Source: an uncultured Oscillibacter sp.
GTDB taxonomy: Bacteria > Bacillota > Clostridia > Oscillospirales > Oscillospiraceae
Direction of reading: 5' to 3'
DNA: 64,000 nucleotides
Assembly: GCA_905200545.1 (NCBI GenBank)
Contig: CAJKKQ010000011.1
Coordinates: 1 to 64,000, forward strand
Shown: positions 16,673-25,540 of the stretch, in pieces
Numbering within the stretch: position 1 is the first letter of the stretch
Layout of the letters: every line of letters starts with the position of its first letter
Made by a program: the position numbers and the translations under genes
The notes under the pieces: model-generated
What the model was told of the DNA's origin: nothing
Seen by the model: the letters and a program-made list of their open reading frames with translations, nothing else
Databases searched by the model: none

Positions 16673-18331
16673 TTATGCCTCCACCATGTCTCTTGCGAAG
16701 AGTGCTGCTCCCAGAGCACCGCACAGCTGGGCCCGGTCACTGACTACAAGAGGCGCCCCCAGCTTTTCTTCCAGTGTTTTCACAAGGCCCAGGTTCTTGG
16801 AAACACCGCCGGTCATCATGTAGCGCTCCTCGCCGCCAACCCGTTTTACCAGAGAGACCGTCTTGGTGGCCACCGCCTTGTTGAGTCCGTGGACGATGTC
16901 GTCCGTGGGCTTGTTCTGGGCGATTAGGGAGACAACCTCCGACTCAGCGAAGACCGTGCACATGCTGGAGATGGTGATATCCTCCTGATAGCTCAGGCCG
17001 GCCTTGCTCATCTCGTCCAGATTCATCTCCATGGTGCGGGCCATCATCTCCAGAAACCGTCCGGTTCCCGCTGCGCACTTGTCGTTCATGACAAAATTTA
17101 CCACATTGCCGCTTTCGTCCAGACGGATTACCTTGCTGTCCTGGCCGCCGATGTCGATGACCGTACGCACAGAGGGGTCAAGGAAATGGGCGCCCCGGGC
17201 ATGGCAGGTGATTTCCGTGATGCTCTTGTCACCCTCGGAAATGGCGGTGCGGCCATAGCCGGTGGTGACAATGGCGTCGATATCCTCCCGGGACAAATGG
17301 GCTTCTTCCAGAGCCTGCTCCAGGGCGCGCTCGGCACCGATGGCTGCTCCCGCGCCGGTGGGCAGGATGATGCCGGTCACCATCTGATCCTCACGATCCA
17401 GGATCACCACGTCGGTACTAGTGGAGCCGCTGTCAATACCCGCAAAATATCCTTTCCCCATTTTCTTCTCCTTTCCCTCGCACCGGGGCATGTCAATGCT
17501 CTCGGCAAACGCCTCCAGCCGGGTCAGAAGCTGTCCGCTGCTCTGCAGGGTGTAATCCGACTCGATTTTCAGCAGGGGGACAGCCAGATTCTGCTTGACC
17601 TGGGCGTATTCGAAACTGTAGAAATCACAGAATTTCACCGTATGGTAGATGATCCCCTTCAAATCGGGATCGTTGAAGAGCCGCTTGCGGCCGGTGTTGT
17701 CCATCATCCGCATACAGGGAACCTGCCCCAGAAGTTCTCCCGCGTACCACTCCATCAGCTCGTCAAAATCGTCGGTCTCCGGCGGCAGAACTTCGCCTAC
17801 GGAGCGATTGTTGACGCAGGTCTCATTTTCCACGGGGTAGGGCATGGCATCCTGTACCATGTCATAGAGCTCCCGGCCCATTCGGGCGCCCAGCACGCTG
17901 AGGTGAGGCCCCCTGACATGCTCGGGCGCCCGGAATGCCGCCCGAAAAGCGGATGTATCAAAGGAAGTCCCCTTGTAGGCGCTGTATGCCTGGGCCAACC
18001 CCTTCAGCTGGGTCACGGTGCGTTCCCGGCTGCACTGGCCGTCACTGTGGAGCATATCCACAAGGTACAGGAAATCCAGCTTGCCGCTTTCCTCCAGCAC
18101 ATCGCAGACGCTGCGGATAGTATCGCAGCAGTTGACCAGAACCAGTTCCCGCACGTTCCCGCTCATAACTGCCTCGATCAGGGATTTTCCGAAGCCGCAG
18201 AGGTTGGGGTGGGCGATCTGGTCGGCCAGGTCAAAGCCCTGGGGCATCCCGTTGAGATTTTCGCACTGGGCGCCGAAAGCGGCCAGCAGTTCGATGGGGG
18301 TATACTTGCACACATAATAGGTTTTGTTCAT
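16673..18331 (-). CDS. 2-hydroxyacyl-CoA dehydratase subunit fused to its activase (HgdB-like + HgdC)
   Basis: 552 residues. Residues 1-285 resemble a truncated 2-hydroxyglutaryl-CoA dehydratase D-component/CoA-reductase subunit (NCCDTIRSVCDVLEE, KFCDFYSFEYAQVKQ). After a short linker, residues 290-552 are the activase: GIDSGSTSTDVVILD, ATP-binding VIDIGGQDSKVI, and cluster cysteines in MNDKCAAGTGRFLE and ISSMCTVFAESEV. The activase is an ATP-driven one-electron donor that starts radical dehydration or ring reduction. It overlaps the preceding subunit gene by 4 bases. Fusion of activase to a subunit-like domain is less common than separate genes. Confidence 0.9.
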   Translation of the reverse strand: MNKTYYVCKYTPIELLAAFGAQCENLNGMPQGFDLADQIAHPNLCGFGKSLIEAVMSGNVRELVLVNCCDTIRSVCDVLEESGKLDFLYLVDMLHSDGQCSRERTVTQLKGLAQAYSAYKGTSFDTSAFRAAFRAPEHVRGPHLSVLGARMGRELYDMVQDAMPYPVENETCVNNRSVGEVLPPETDDFDELMEWYAGELLGQVPCMRMMDNTGRKRLFNDPDLKGIIYHTVKFCDFYSFEYAQVKQNLAVPLLKIESDYTLQSSGQLLTRLEAFAESIDMPRCEGKEKKMGKGYFAGIDSGSTSTDVVILDREDQMVTGIILPTGAGAAIGAERALEQALEEAHLSREDIDAIVTTGYGRTAISEGDKSITEITCHARGAHFLDPSVRTVIDIGGQDSKVIRLDESGNVVNFVMNDKCAAGTGRFLEMMARTMEMNLDEMSKAGLSYQEDITISSMCTVFAESEVVSLIAQNKPTDDIVHGLNKAVATKTVSLVKRVGGEERYMMTGGVSKNLGLVKTLEEKLGAPLVVSDRAQLCGALGAALFARDMVEA

Positions 18332-19602
18332 AAGGTTCCGTCCCCCTCTTCCAACATCTCCAGAAATGCCTCCAACCGGGTGGAGGTCTGCCCCTCACCG
18401 CCGTGGCTGCGGTCACAGCCGTCGCCGTCCAGGATCAGCAGCGGCAGTCCGTGTTCTTCGAATTTCTTTTTTGCCAACTGAGCTGCACCCAGGGTGTGCT
18501 TGCAGCCCCAGTGATTGAACCAGACCACGCCGTCGGCGCCAGCCTCCTTGGCATGACGGATGCCAGCCTCGATGCGGCGCTGCCCGCTGCCGTTCAGAAC
18601 ATGATTGACCATCCGGTATGCCATGGCCTCAAAGGGTTCCTCCGGGTCAAAGTCCGGCTCACAGACCTGGCTGAGCTCACAGCCCACGATCTGGGCCTTT
18701 TCGCTGAAGGCCAGCGCCTGGCGGGCGGCTGCCGACCAGAAGGGGATGGTGTGCATCCAATAGATCCGCTTGCCCCTGGCAGGCGGTGCCTTTTCAATGT
18801 CTGCACGGAGACGGTCGACATAGTTCTCCACCTGCTGGCTGCCCAGCAGGATATTGTTCACCATGCCGCTGTAGAGCGGCGTGACAAGGTCGGAGGGCAC
18901 ATACTTGTCCGCCCGGGCCCGCTGACACTCCCGGAACTTTTCCAGCGTACGGCGGCTGCGGCGCAGCCGAACCCGGAGGGCTTCCGTGTCGATGGTTTTT
19001 CCGGTGTTGGTTTGGAGAAAGTCTGCCAGTTCCCGCAGCTGCCCGGCCACATAGGCGATGTTGGCCGCACTTTGCTGCATGGGGACGTCAATGGAAAAGG
19101 AGGGAACCCCGTACAACTCCGCCAGACGGCGGAAGGTCAAGAGGTTTGCGTCGCAGGTCAGATTGGTGTAGACGATGCAGTTGGGCCGGGGCAGCACGTC
19201 CCTGTCCGCCGCGCCCAGAAAAGTCTTGTGATAGCTGCACAGTGTCTCGGAAATACCGGCGTTCTCCGCCTGCTGCAAAAAGAGGCGTTCGGCTCGGGAA
19301 CCCGACAGATAACAGGAAAATCCCTCCACATTATAGAGGTTTAGTCCAGCCTCCTGCAGAATCTCACTGGGAGTAAAGACGCTGACAATAGCCGACGACG
19401 CAGGATGCTGCAAAGGCTTGAGCATGGCATCCATCATGATTTTCGCCAGATACTGATCGGCAGGCAGCAAACGTCTGTCAGGCAGATACTTGTTCTTGAG
19501 ATTCTGCGCCTCCCATCCAAGCCGAAGCAGATCCCGTGCCCGGTCAGGGTGGGAACCGCTCCATCGCTGGACGTATTGGCCAAAGGTTTCTACTACTTGC
19601 AT
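18328..19602 (-). CDS. 2-hydroxyacyl-CoA dehydratase / benzoyl-CoA reductase-like subunit
   Basis: 424 residues, full length for the HgdB/BcrB-like (D-component) family. Visible: IVYTNLTCDANLLTFRRLAE, SFSIDVPMQQS, YSGMVNNILLGSQQVENYVD, RIYWMHTIPFWSAA, and DGVVWFNHWGCKHTLGAAQL with the conserved late Cys. These proteins carry a 4Fe-4S cluster and dehydrate 2-hydroxyacyl-CoA (amino-acid fermentation) or act in related reductions. With the downstream fused activase it forms a complete two-gene unit, promoter at 19756-19784. The actual acyl-CoA substrate cannot be told. Confidence 0.9.
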   Translation of the reverse strand: MQVVETFGQYVQRWSGSHPDRARDLLRLGWEAQNLKNKYLPDRRLLPADQYLAKIMMDAMLKPLQHPASSAIVSVFTPSEILQEAGLNLYNVEGFSCYLSGSRAERLFLQQAENAGISETLCSYHKTFLGAADRDVLPRPNCIVYTNLTCDANLLTFRRLAELYGVPSFSIDVPMQQSAANIAYVAGQLRELADFLQTNTGKTIDTEALRVRLRRSRRTLEKFRECQRARADKYVPSDLVTPLYSGMVNNILLGSQQVENYVDRLRADIEKAPPARGKRIYWMHTIPFWSAAARQALAFSEKAQIVGCELSQVCEPDFDPEEPFEAMAYRMVNHVLNGSGQRRIEAGIRHAKEAGADGVVWFNHWGCKHTLGAAQLAKKKFEEHGLPLLILDGDGCDRSHGGEGQTSTRLEAFLEMLEEGDGTL

Positions 19603-19674
19603 GGTGTTCCCTTCCTCGGTTGATGAGTATCAGGCGGGCCGCACGTTCCGGATCCCGGATCCTTTCAGAAAAAC

Positions 19675-19712
19675 GGCGGGTTTTCCGGTGGTATCAAACC
19701 GGAAAGCCCGCG
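19675..19712 (-). terminator. terminator-like hairpin in the leader of the dehydratase operon
   Basis: On the minus strand a GC-rich hairpin (GGGCTTTCCGGT pairing with ACCGGAAAACCC) is followed by GCCGTTTTTCTG. It lies between the promoter at 19756-19784 and the start codon at 19602, so it could be an attenuator rather than the end of another gene. Confidence 0.5.
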
Positions 19713-19755
19713 CGGCATGTGTGCAGTGACAGGCCTGTAAAGATCTTATAAAGAT

Positions 19756-19784
19756 ATTTTATCACTGGCGTGCTGTAAAATCAA
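19756..19784 (-). promoter_or_regulatory. promoter of the 2-hydroxyacyl-CoA dehydratase operon
   Basis: Minus-strand TTGATT, 17-base spacer, TAAAAT (plus 19779-19784 and 19756-19761), giving a 5' leader of about 145 bases. Confidence 0.55.
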
Positions 19785-20040
19785 TTATATTCTGTATGAG
19801 ATCAGTCTTTCACCTTAATGGGAAAATTTATACATGTTTTCCGAAAATCTGATTCCTTCACCTCTCCGGGAGAAGAAGCGGGCTGTCCAAAATATCAGGG
19901 ATAACAGGGTGCTGAGCATCTTTTGAGTCTTATGTGATGGCTCACAACAAGCGCCGGCCCTGCGCAGAGAGCTGAAAGCCCGCGGCAGAGAAGCTGTGGA
20001 AGGAGGGCCGGGGATCAACGGAGAATGTGTCTGAACCGGG
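19785..20040. other. intergenic stretch without a supported gene
   Basis: No open frame with start, ribosome site and family signal was found on either strand between the dehydratase promoter and the terminator at 20041. A plus-strand run near 19940-20020 is codon-like but short and uninterpretable; it may be debris from the deletion that damaged the neighbouring MFS gene. Confidence 0.4.
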
Positions 20041-20091
20041 AAAAACCGCCAAGAGGATCGAGGATTTTACTCGTCTCTTGGCGGTTTTTTT
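20041..20091. terminator. bidirectional terminator downstream of the MFS pseudogene
   Basis: 15-base arms 20041-20055 and 20076-20090 (AAAAACCGCCAAGAG) with T-runs on both strands. It follows the original reading frame end (20104) of the MFS gene by 13 bases on the minus strand. Confidence 0.85.
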
Positions 20092-20103
20092 GAGCGGGCA
20101 GGG

Positions 20104-21004
20104 TCAGGAATTTTTCCCGGAGGTGCTTCCGGGAACGGGCCTGAGCTTGCGATAGTAACGGTCTACATATGTTCCATAGACGATGCCGCCCACCACATAG
20201 GCGATGGCTGCCGGCGTCAATCAACTTCTGCGTGGAGAGCTTGGAGGCCGGCATTCCCACTACCAGGCAGATATAGAAATAGGGGAGGAATTCCATCAGA
20301 CCTTTTTCCTGGGCCAGAATAGAGGAATAGGCGATAACCGCTCCATAGGGGATCATCAAAAACACCATATTAAGCATGAAGGGAAGGGCGGGGCCGTAGA
20401 TGGAATCACGAATAGAGAACTTTTTCCGCTCCATCTTGGGATAGCGGATCCGGCAGCAGGAGACACAGATCAGAGCAGCCACCGTAATGGCAAAAATCGT
20501 CAGGAAGGAGGCCTTGCTGCTCATGTTTTCCTGCACCTGGAGTCCCACATAGGGACCCAGGGCCATTCCAATGGAGACGGTAAAGGCAAACCGGCTAATG
20601 CCCTCTGTAACCTTGGTGCGGGGCAGCACGTCGCCGGCCAGCGTCATGGTGGCGGAACCACATACGGAATATACAGCGCCCATATACAGGCGGATGACAA
20701 TCAGCGTGCCGAATACGGGAAAGAAAATAAAAGCCGGGAAAGACAGGCAGAACAGCGCCAAAAACAGCAGGTATACCCGATAGCGGTTGAAGTTGTCCAG
20801 CAGATATCCCGCCACTGGGCGAAAGAGGATCGTCGCCACGGACATAGCGGTCAGCACAATGCCGATTTTCGACCCGGTGATTCCGATTTCCTCGCAATAG
20901 ATGGGGATGATGGGGATGGAGGCGTAAAAAGCTGCCAATACCAGCAGATTGGTAATAAAGAGGAGAATGAACTTTCTGTTCCGGATTTTTTCAGTTTTTC
21001 CCAT
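20104..21004 (-). pseudogene. MFS transporter with internal deletion and frameshift
   Basis: Start MGKTEKIRNRKFILLFITN; the first eight or so membrane helices are intact (AGYLLDNFNRYRVYLLFLA, RLYMGAVYSVCGSATMTLAG). After VVGMPASKLSTQKLIDAG (near 20218) the frame changes abruptly: the following frame is non-hydrophobic, while the shifted frame reads AAIAYVVGGIVYGTYVDRYY and ends at 20104 with a typical MFS C-terminal helix and charged tail. Roughly three to four helices are missing between the two. Only about 300 codons remain against about 400 for the family. It diverges from a MarR gene that likely controlled it. Confidence 0.8.
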
Positions 21005-21036
21005 GCATACGAAGCTCTTTTACCTATAAAAGCAAA

Positions 21037-21060
21037 ATATAGTAGCACTTGCCACTATAT
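21037..21060. promoter_or_regulatory. MarR-type operator palindrome in the MFS/marR gap
   Basis: Arms ATATAGTAGCA (21037-21047) and TGCCACTATAT (21050-21060), one mismatch, 2-base centre. It lies 33 bases upstream of the MFS start and between the divergent genes, where MarR regulators usually bind. Confidence 0.6.
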
Positions 21061-21095
21061 AAGCATAGCATAGATCCAATAGCGTCAATATCTGG

Positions 21096-21124
21096 TTGCA
21101 AGCGCCACCAAGGTGGGCTATAAT
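21096..21124 (+). promoter_or_regulatory. promoter of the marR-family gene
   Basis: TTGCAA (21096-21101), 17-base spacer, perfect TATAAT (21119-21124), 29 bases before the ATG. Confidence 0.65.
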
Positions 21125-21153
21125 GAAAAGCCATAGGAAGAAGGTGCGCGGCT

Positions 21154-21588
21154 ATGCCTTACATTGCAGACAGTCCCTTTAAATCCATCTCCATTTTGTA
21201 TCGGAAATCCCACATTTGGCTCAATAACGGCTGCGCTCAGTATCATCTGACGGCTGCCCAGGCAGTTGTCATTCTGATCGTATGTGATTTCCGGGTGCTG
21301 ACGCAGGACGAGATCACCAAGCGGCTTTCTCTGGATAAAAGCGTCATTGCAAAGACCGTTACCAAGCTGGAGGAGACGGGATTCCTCATGCGCTCTACCA
21401 ATGCCCGGGACAAGCGAACCTACGATATCCGTCCCACGGAAAAGGCCTGGGAGGTTTATCCGGCAGTGAAGGAGCAGGTTGATGCCAGCTTCCGGCACAT
21501 GACCCAGCAGATGACGGAGGAAGAACAGGCGGAATTCCAGCGGCTGCTGATGCTGGCAGCAGAAGCGAGCCTGGATCTGGAAGAGTGA
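21154..21588 (+). CDS. MarR-family transcriptional regulator
   Basis: 144 residues. Winged helix: LTAAQAVVILIVCDFRVLTQ, then DEITKRLSLDKSVIAKTVTK (recognition helix) and a wing RSTNARDKRTYDIRPT with the conserved D-x-R. Represses divergent transport genes in response to small aromatic or drug-like ligands in most studied cases. Here the divergent MFS pump is broken, so the regulator may have lost its main target. Start ATG has GAAGAAGG upstream. Full length. Confidence 0.92.
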   Translation: MPYIADSPFKSISILYRKSHIWLNNGCAQYHLTAAQAVVILIVCDFRVLTQDEITKRLSLDKSVIAKTVTKLEETGFLMRSTNARDKRTYDIRPTEKAWEVYPAVKEQVDASFRHMTQQMTEEEQAEFQRLLMLAAEASLDLEE

Positions 21589-21719
21589 GCTTCCAGACGT
21601 TGGAGAGGGATCAGACTTACGGCTGTCGGATTTCTGTACGATCATGCGAGAAGTGCAGCGGGAAGGCGCTCTTTTCTGGAAGCGGCGGAGCACTGAGATA
21701 TCACGCTGAGACGAAACAA

Positions 21720-21770
21720 AAAGCCCCCGTTCTGCTGCCGGAGTTTTCTCCGGACAGGAACGGGGGCTTT
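21720..21770 (+). terminator. terminator downstream of marR
   Basis: 13-base arms AAAGCCCCCGTTC (21720-21732) and complement (21758-21770), with an inner CCGGAG/CTCCGG stem. U-tract is short. The 130 bases before it hold no gene. Confidence 0.65.
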
Positions 21771-21800
21771 GCTGATACCCATTATAAAATGACGAAAGCC

Positions 21801-21992
21801 TTATGACGGTGGGTCATCGTGCTGTTCCTCCGGTTCCTGCGGCAGGGGATGCCAGACAGGTGGATCCTTGCGGAGGTTCAAAAGCCCTCTGATCCGATCC
21901 AGCAGAGACTCCACAAAGTGGAACCAGAGATTGCCGACGATGAATATCACCACCAGCACCAGTAAAAACGCGGCGATTGCTCCCAAGGTCAT
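21801..21992 (-). CDS. small single-pass membrane protein
   Basis: 63 residues, MTLGAIAAFLLVLVVIFIVG at the N-terminus followed by an amphipathic and acidic, proline-rich tail. Its ATG is 7 bases after the stop of the upstream gene (22000) with GTGAGG between, so the two are an operon. No family recognised. Confidence 0.65.
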   Translation of the reverse strand: MTLGAIAAFLLVLVVIFIVGNLWFHFVESLLDRIRGLLNLRKDPPVWHPLPQEPEEQHDDPPS

Positions 21993-21999
21993 GACAGCC

Positions 22000-22485
22000 T
22001 CACTTGGTGGCGAACCGATTCAGGAAGAAATCTGTGAAGGCGGCCAGTTCTTCCTCCTGAGACACGTAGACGTACAGGGATTCATCATCCAGCCAGTCAT
22101 AGGCGTTGATGCCGATGTAGCCCTTTCGATCCGGGTAGATGATGAAAGCGTCGGTGGGATATTTGTTCCGGTAGGCTTTCAGGATTTCAGAGCGGCGGTA
22201 ATAGGTGGGATCGCCGCAGCCGGAGAGATCAGGAACCGTGGGCACCACCACGATGGTCTGGGTGGTTTCATTCCAGCCCACGATCAGGTTCCCAATCTTG
22301 GTTTTGCTGCCGTGGACAAAGCCGTAATTGAACCGGGCTACGTCCTCCGTATAGCCGAAAATCAGACGGTAGTCGTCCCCGTTTTCCACCACTTGATTAA
22401 AGAGCAGGCGCATTTTTTTGGCATTGGCGTTGCTCTTCTCCATGTCCACTTCCGGCCCTTTGAAGAATTTGCTGAAAAGTCCCAT
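22000..22485 (-). CDS. conserved hypothetical protein (161 aa)
   Basis: Start at 22485 (MGLFSKFFKGPEVDM) with CAGGAGG 7 bases upstream. A soluble mixed alpha/beta protein; segments such as DDYRLIFGYTEDVARFNYGF and LIVGWNETTQTIVVVP resemble Firmicutes proteins of unknown function that are induced with cell-envelope genes, but I cannot name the family. In an operon with the small membrane protein downstream. Confidence 0.65.
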   Translation of the reverse strand: MGLFSKFFKGPEVDMEKSNANAKKMRLLFNQVVENGDDYRLIFGYTEDVARFNYGFVHGSKTKIGNLIVGWNETTQTIVVVPTVPDLSGCGDPTYYRRSEILKAYRNKYPTDAFIIYPDRKGYIGINAYDWLDDESLYVYVSQEEELAAFTDFFLNRFATK

Positions 22486-22678
22486 ACTCGTTTCCTCCTG
22501 AAAATTGATGATAGATTTATGACTCAGCCGCACTTGGCAGGGGAGTGCGGCACAAGTGCCTGCTTTCAGCACCCGGAATCTTTTCCGCAGACGAAACATC
22601 CCACCGGAGAAAGAAACGGAGCCAGCTCGTATAATAAAGATAAATAAGCAGATTTGTATTTATTCAGAGAATCAAAAT

Positions 22679-22711
22679 CCGCCTGCGCGTGCAAAAACAG
22701 GGAGCAGGCGG
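22679..22711 (-). terminator. terminator downstream of the tetR-family gene
   Basis: 8-base arms CCGCCTGC/GCAGGCGG (22679-22686, 22704-22711), followed on the minus strand by ATTTTGATT. Confidence 0.6.
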
Positions 22712-22723
22712 ATAGCGTGCTTG

Positions 22724-23350
22724 TTACCGGGGGTGGGAATCCGATTCCCGCATGGCCTCCAGGCAGTCCACGATGGCGTTGATCTGAAACTCCACGGTTT
22801 CGTCAGCTGCCTCCGGCACAAACAGCGGCAGCGTATTGGGGATGGCACGCCGGACGATCATGACCGTCAGGGCCAGATTGGTGAAAAGGGCAATCCGCTC
22901 CTTGTAAGGGCGAATGTCGAAACACTTCAGAATGTTGCCGAACAGCTGGGCCTGCTTGTTCCGGAAAGTTTGATAGCTCTCCGGTGACAGGCGCCGGAAG
23001 ATCAGCTGCTGTTCCTCCACGGTCAGAACGGCGATCCCGTTTTTCTCGCCATAACAGCAGGCATGGAGAAAGGTTCGGATTGCCTCCCGCCGGGTGAGGG
23101 CCGGATCTGCTGCCAGTTTCCGGGCAAGGGCCAGGATTCGGGGCTGCTGAAGGTAGAGAGTCTCCACGATCAGATCTTCTTTGGTAGGAAAGAAAGAGTA
23201 AAAAAATGTGCGTGAGATACCGACCTTTTTATAGATCTGCTCCACAGTGGTGTGCTGGATCCCCTGCCGCGCCATCAGCTCCAAGGCTGTGGTGGTCAGC
23301 GCCTGGCGGATCCGGTCCCGATCCTCTTGTGAATAAGCAACCTTCGGCAT
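22724..23350 (-). CDS. TetR/AcrR-family transcriptional regulator
   Basis: 208 residues. N-terminal HTH RQALTTTALELMARQGIQHT, TVEQIYKKVGISRTFFYSFF, then PTKEDLIVETLYL is diagnostic. The C-terminal ligand domain is unremarkable. It diverges from the small gene at 23543 and the ABC-ATPase-like gene, which it may regulate. The ligand is unknown. Confidence 0.92.
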   Translation of the reverse strand: MPKVAYSQEDRDRIRQALTTTALELMARQGIQHTTVEQIYKKVGISRTFFYSFFPTKEDLIVETLYLQQPRILALARKLAADPALTRREAIRTFLHACCYGEKNGIAVLTVEEQQLIFRRLSPESYQTFRNKQAQLFGNILKCFDIRPYKERIALFTNLALTVMIVRRAIPNTLPLFVPEAADETVEFQINAIVDCLEAMRESDSHPR

Positions 23351-23467
23351 CCGGTATCTCCTCTCAGAAATAAAACCAATTCTAAAAATTTGTCTTTATC
23401 CTATCATACCACCGGGCGAAATACAAGAGGGAGTATTGGAACCTCTTTTTGGATTCGCAGAAAAATT

Positions 23468-23496
23468 TTGACAAGACTGGGGAAAAGGGCTATTGT
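23468..23496 (+). promoter_or_regulatory. promoter of the 23543 operon
   Basis: Perfect TTGACA (23468-23473), 17-base spacer, TATTGT (23491-23496). A second overlapping candidate, TTGTCA (23493) with TAATAT (23515), is close by. It lies in the gap divergent from tetR. Confidence 0.55.
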
Positions 23497-23542
23497 CAAA
23501 TGGATAGCTTGTTCTAATATTCTGTTGGGGGGCGTAAAAACC

Positions 23543-23707
23543 ATGGATTCCAATATGAGTGCGGAAGCCCTGCGGCAGGCACTGCTGGATGAGGTCTGGG
23601 CCGGGGCCGCTTCCGGTCTGGGGGCTATGCTTCTGGATGAGGAGAAGATCCGGCAGGCCGGGCCGGAGGAGTTGGAGCAGATGGCCCGGCAATGCGGAGT
23701 AAAATAA
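23543..23707 (+). CDS. small hypothetical protein (54 aa)
   Basis: MDSNMSAEALRQALLDEVWA onward; helical and acidic, ending QMARQCGVK. It lies 20 bases before the ABC-ATPase-like gene on the same strand and 192 bases from tetR. The ribosome site is a G-run (GGGGGGCG) 8-9 bases before the ATG. No family recognised; the operon position supports it. Confidence 0.55.
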   Translation: MDSNMSAEALRQALLDEVWAGAASGLGAMLLDEEKIRQAGPEELEQMARQCGVK

Positions 23708-23727
23708 TAGATGGGAGAAAGCATCGT

Positions 23728-25428
23728 ATGCAGACTGCGTCGGAGTTGAAAAATCTGTTGGAGCGCATTGACCGGAGAGGGTATCCGGCCTATAAGGATA
23801 CCAAGGGTGCGTACCAATTTCCGGGGTATGTGCTCTCCATCGACCATGTGCAGGGGGATCCCTTTGCCGCACCTTCCCGGCTGAGCATCCGCGTGGACGG
23901 AAGGACCGCGGCGTTTCCGCCGGAGCTCTATCGGCTGCCCTGCCAGCGTATTGCCCTGCAGGATGCGCTGACCCGGCGGTTTGGCCGCCTGGCGGAGAGA
24001 ATGTCCCATCAGGCCCGGGGCTCCGGGCACAGCGGCCTCATTGCCGTCAGCCGCTGCGGTCAGGAGGTTTTGGAGCGCACCGCCTGCCGACTGGATCCCG
24101 GCAGCGGCAGCATCCTGCTGCGTTTGGAAGTGGGTTTCCCTGCCAATGGACGTACCATCAATGCCCGGGAGCTGGAGAAAATCCTCTTTGAATGTTTACC
24201 CCGGTGCGTGGAAGGTGCGCTGTACTATCAAAATCTGGATGCCCGGGAGCTGCGGGCTGTTGCGGATCTGGCAGAGGATCAGCAGTATATCCGTCAGATA
24301 CTTCCCAAGCTGGGGCTGTGTGCGTTTGTGGCGGACGGAAGTGTTTTGCCCCGGGCATCCGGTGTTTCCCAGCAGCCTATGAAAGGGGCTGTGGCATTCC
24401 GGGCTCCCAGGGAACTGGCGGTGACGCTGGAACTGCCCCACCGGGGAACCCTCACCGGTATGGGGATCCGGCGGGGCGTCACGCTGATCGTGGGAGGCGG
24501 CTACCATGGGAAATCCACTCTTCTGAAAGCGTTGGAACTGGGGGTTTACAACCATGTTGCCGGAGACGGCCGGGAGTACGTCATCACCGACGATACCGCC
24601 GTGAAGATCCGGGCGGAGGATGGCCGCAGTGTCCGGGGAACGGACATCTCCATGTTCATCAGCGGCCTGCCCAGCGGAAAAGATACCACCGCTTTTCAGA
24701 CGGAGGATGCCAGTGGATCCACCTCCCAGGCTGCCAATGTAGTAGAGAGTATCGAGGCGGGAGCGGCGGTGCTGCTGATGGATGAAGATACCAGCGCCAC
24801 CAATTTCATGATTCGGGACGCCCTGATGCAGCGGGTGATCCGTCGGGAGATGGAGCCCATCACACCCCTGATTGACCGGGTTCGGGAGCTCTATGACCGC
24901 CACGGAATTTCTACGATCCTTGTGGCAGGAAGCTCCGGAGCCTACTTCCATGTTGCTGATACCATTCTCCAGATGGATCGGTATGTGCCCCGTGACATTA
25001 CCGCTCCGGCAAAGCGGGAGGCCCAGGCCTTCCCCCTTGCCCCGGCGGATCTTGCCCCAGCGAAACTGCCGTCCTTTGGCCGCCGGCCGAAGCCCTCGCC
25101 GGAATTGAGCGGCGAACGGGTGAAACTGAAGACCCTGGGGCGGGACGGAATTTCCATCAATCATGAGACTGTTGACCTGCGGAATGTGGAGCAGCTTTGC
25201 GACAGCGAGCAGACGGCGGCCCTGGGGTACTGCCTGCTCTATGCCCAGAAGCATCTCATGGACGGCAAACGGACTTTGCCCCAGATCGTGGATGCACTGG
25301 AGGCCCTGATGGACCGTCAGGGCCTGACGGCTTTGTGCCAGGGGCGATCCGGTGCTGATTTTCTGGCACGGCCCCGTAGACAGGAGATTTTCGCCTGCTT
25401 TGACCGCTTTCGGGGATTGCGGCTGTGA
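23728..25428 (+). CDS. ABC-ATPase domain-containing protein (predicted P-loop ATPase)
   Basis: 566 residues from ATG 23728 (GGGAGAAAG upstream). N-terminal LKNLLERIDRRGYPAYKDTK and FPGYVLSIDHVQGDPFAAPS identify the predicted ABC-class ATPase family (PF09818). Walker A at about residue 256 is GGGYHGKSTLLKALELG; Walker B-like AAVLLMDEDTSATNFMIRD. Soluble, no membrane segments and no partner permease, so not a transporter; the cellular role is unknown. It ends at a 19-bp perfect hairpin. Confidence 0.9.
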   Translation: MQTASELKNLLERIDRRGYPAYKDTKGAYQFPGYVLSIDHVQGDPFAAPSRLSIRVDGRTAAFPPELYRLPCQRIALQDALTRRFGRLAERMSHQARGSGHSGLIAVSRCGQEVLERTACRLDPGSGSILLRLEVGFPANGRTINARELEKILFECLPRCVEGALYYQNLDARELRAVADLAEDQQYIRQILPKLGLCAFVADGSVLPRASGVSQQPMKGAVAFRAPRELAVTLELPHRGTLTGMGIRRGVTLIVGGGYHGKSTLLKALELGVYNHVAGDGREYVITDDTAVKIRAEDGRSVRGTDISMFISGLPSGKDTTAFQTEDASGSTSQAANVVESIEAGAAVLLMDEDTSATNFMIRDALMQRVIRREMEPITPLIDRVRELYDRHGISTILVAGSSGAYFHVADTILQMDRYVPRDITAPAKREAQAFPLAPADLAPAKLPSFGRRPKPSPELSGERVKLKTLGRDGISINHETVDLRNVEQLCDSEQTAALGYCLLYAQKHLMDGKRTLPQIVDALEALMDRQGLTALCQGRSGADFLARPRRQEIFACFDRFRGLRL

Positions 25429-25455
25429 CGGGGGAGAGGAAGGACAGATTAAAAT

Positions 25456-25495
25456 ACAGCGCGCAGGCGGGGCAAGTGCCCCGCCTGCGCGCTGT
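25456..25495. terminator. 19-bp perfect GC-rich hairpin between convergent genes
   Basis: Arms 25456-25474 and 25477-25495 (ACAGCGCGCAGGCGGGGCA and complement), 2-base centre. AT-rich ATTTTAATC follows on the minus strand. Unusually long stem. Confidence 0.75.
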
Positions 25496-25540
25496 CGTGT
25501 TGTAAAGGAGAAAGACCCGTGATTGCTTTTCATGCAGCAG

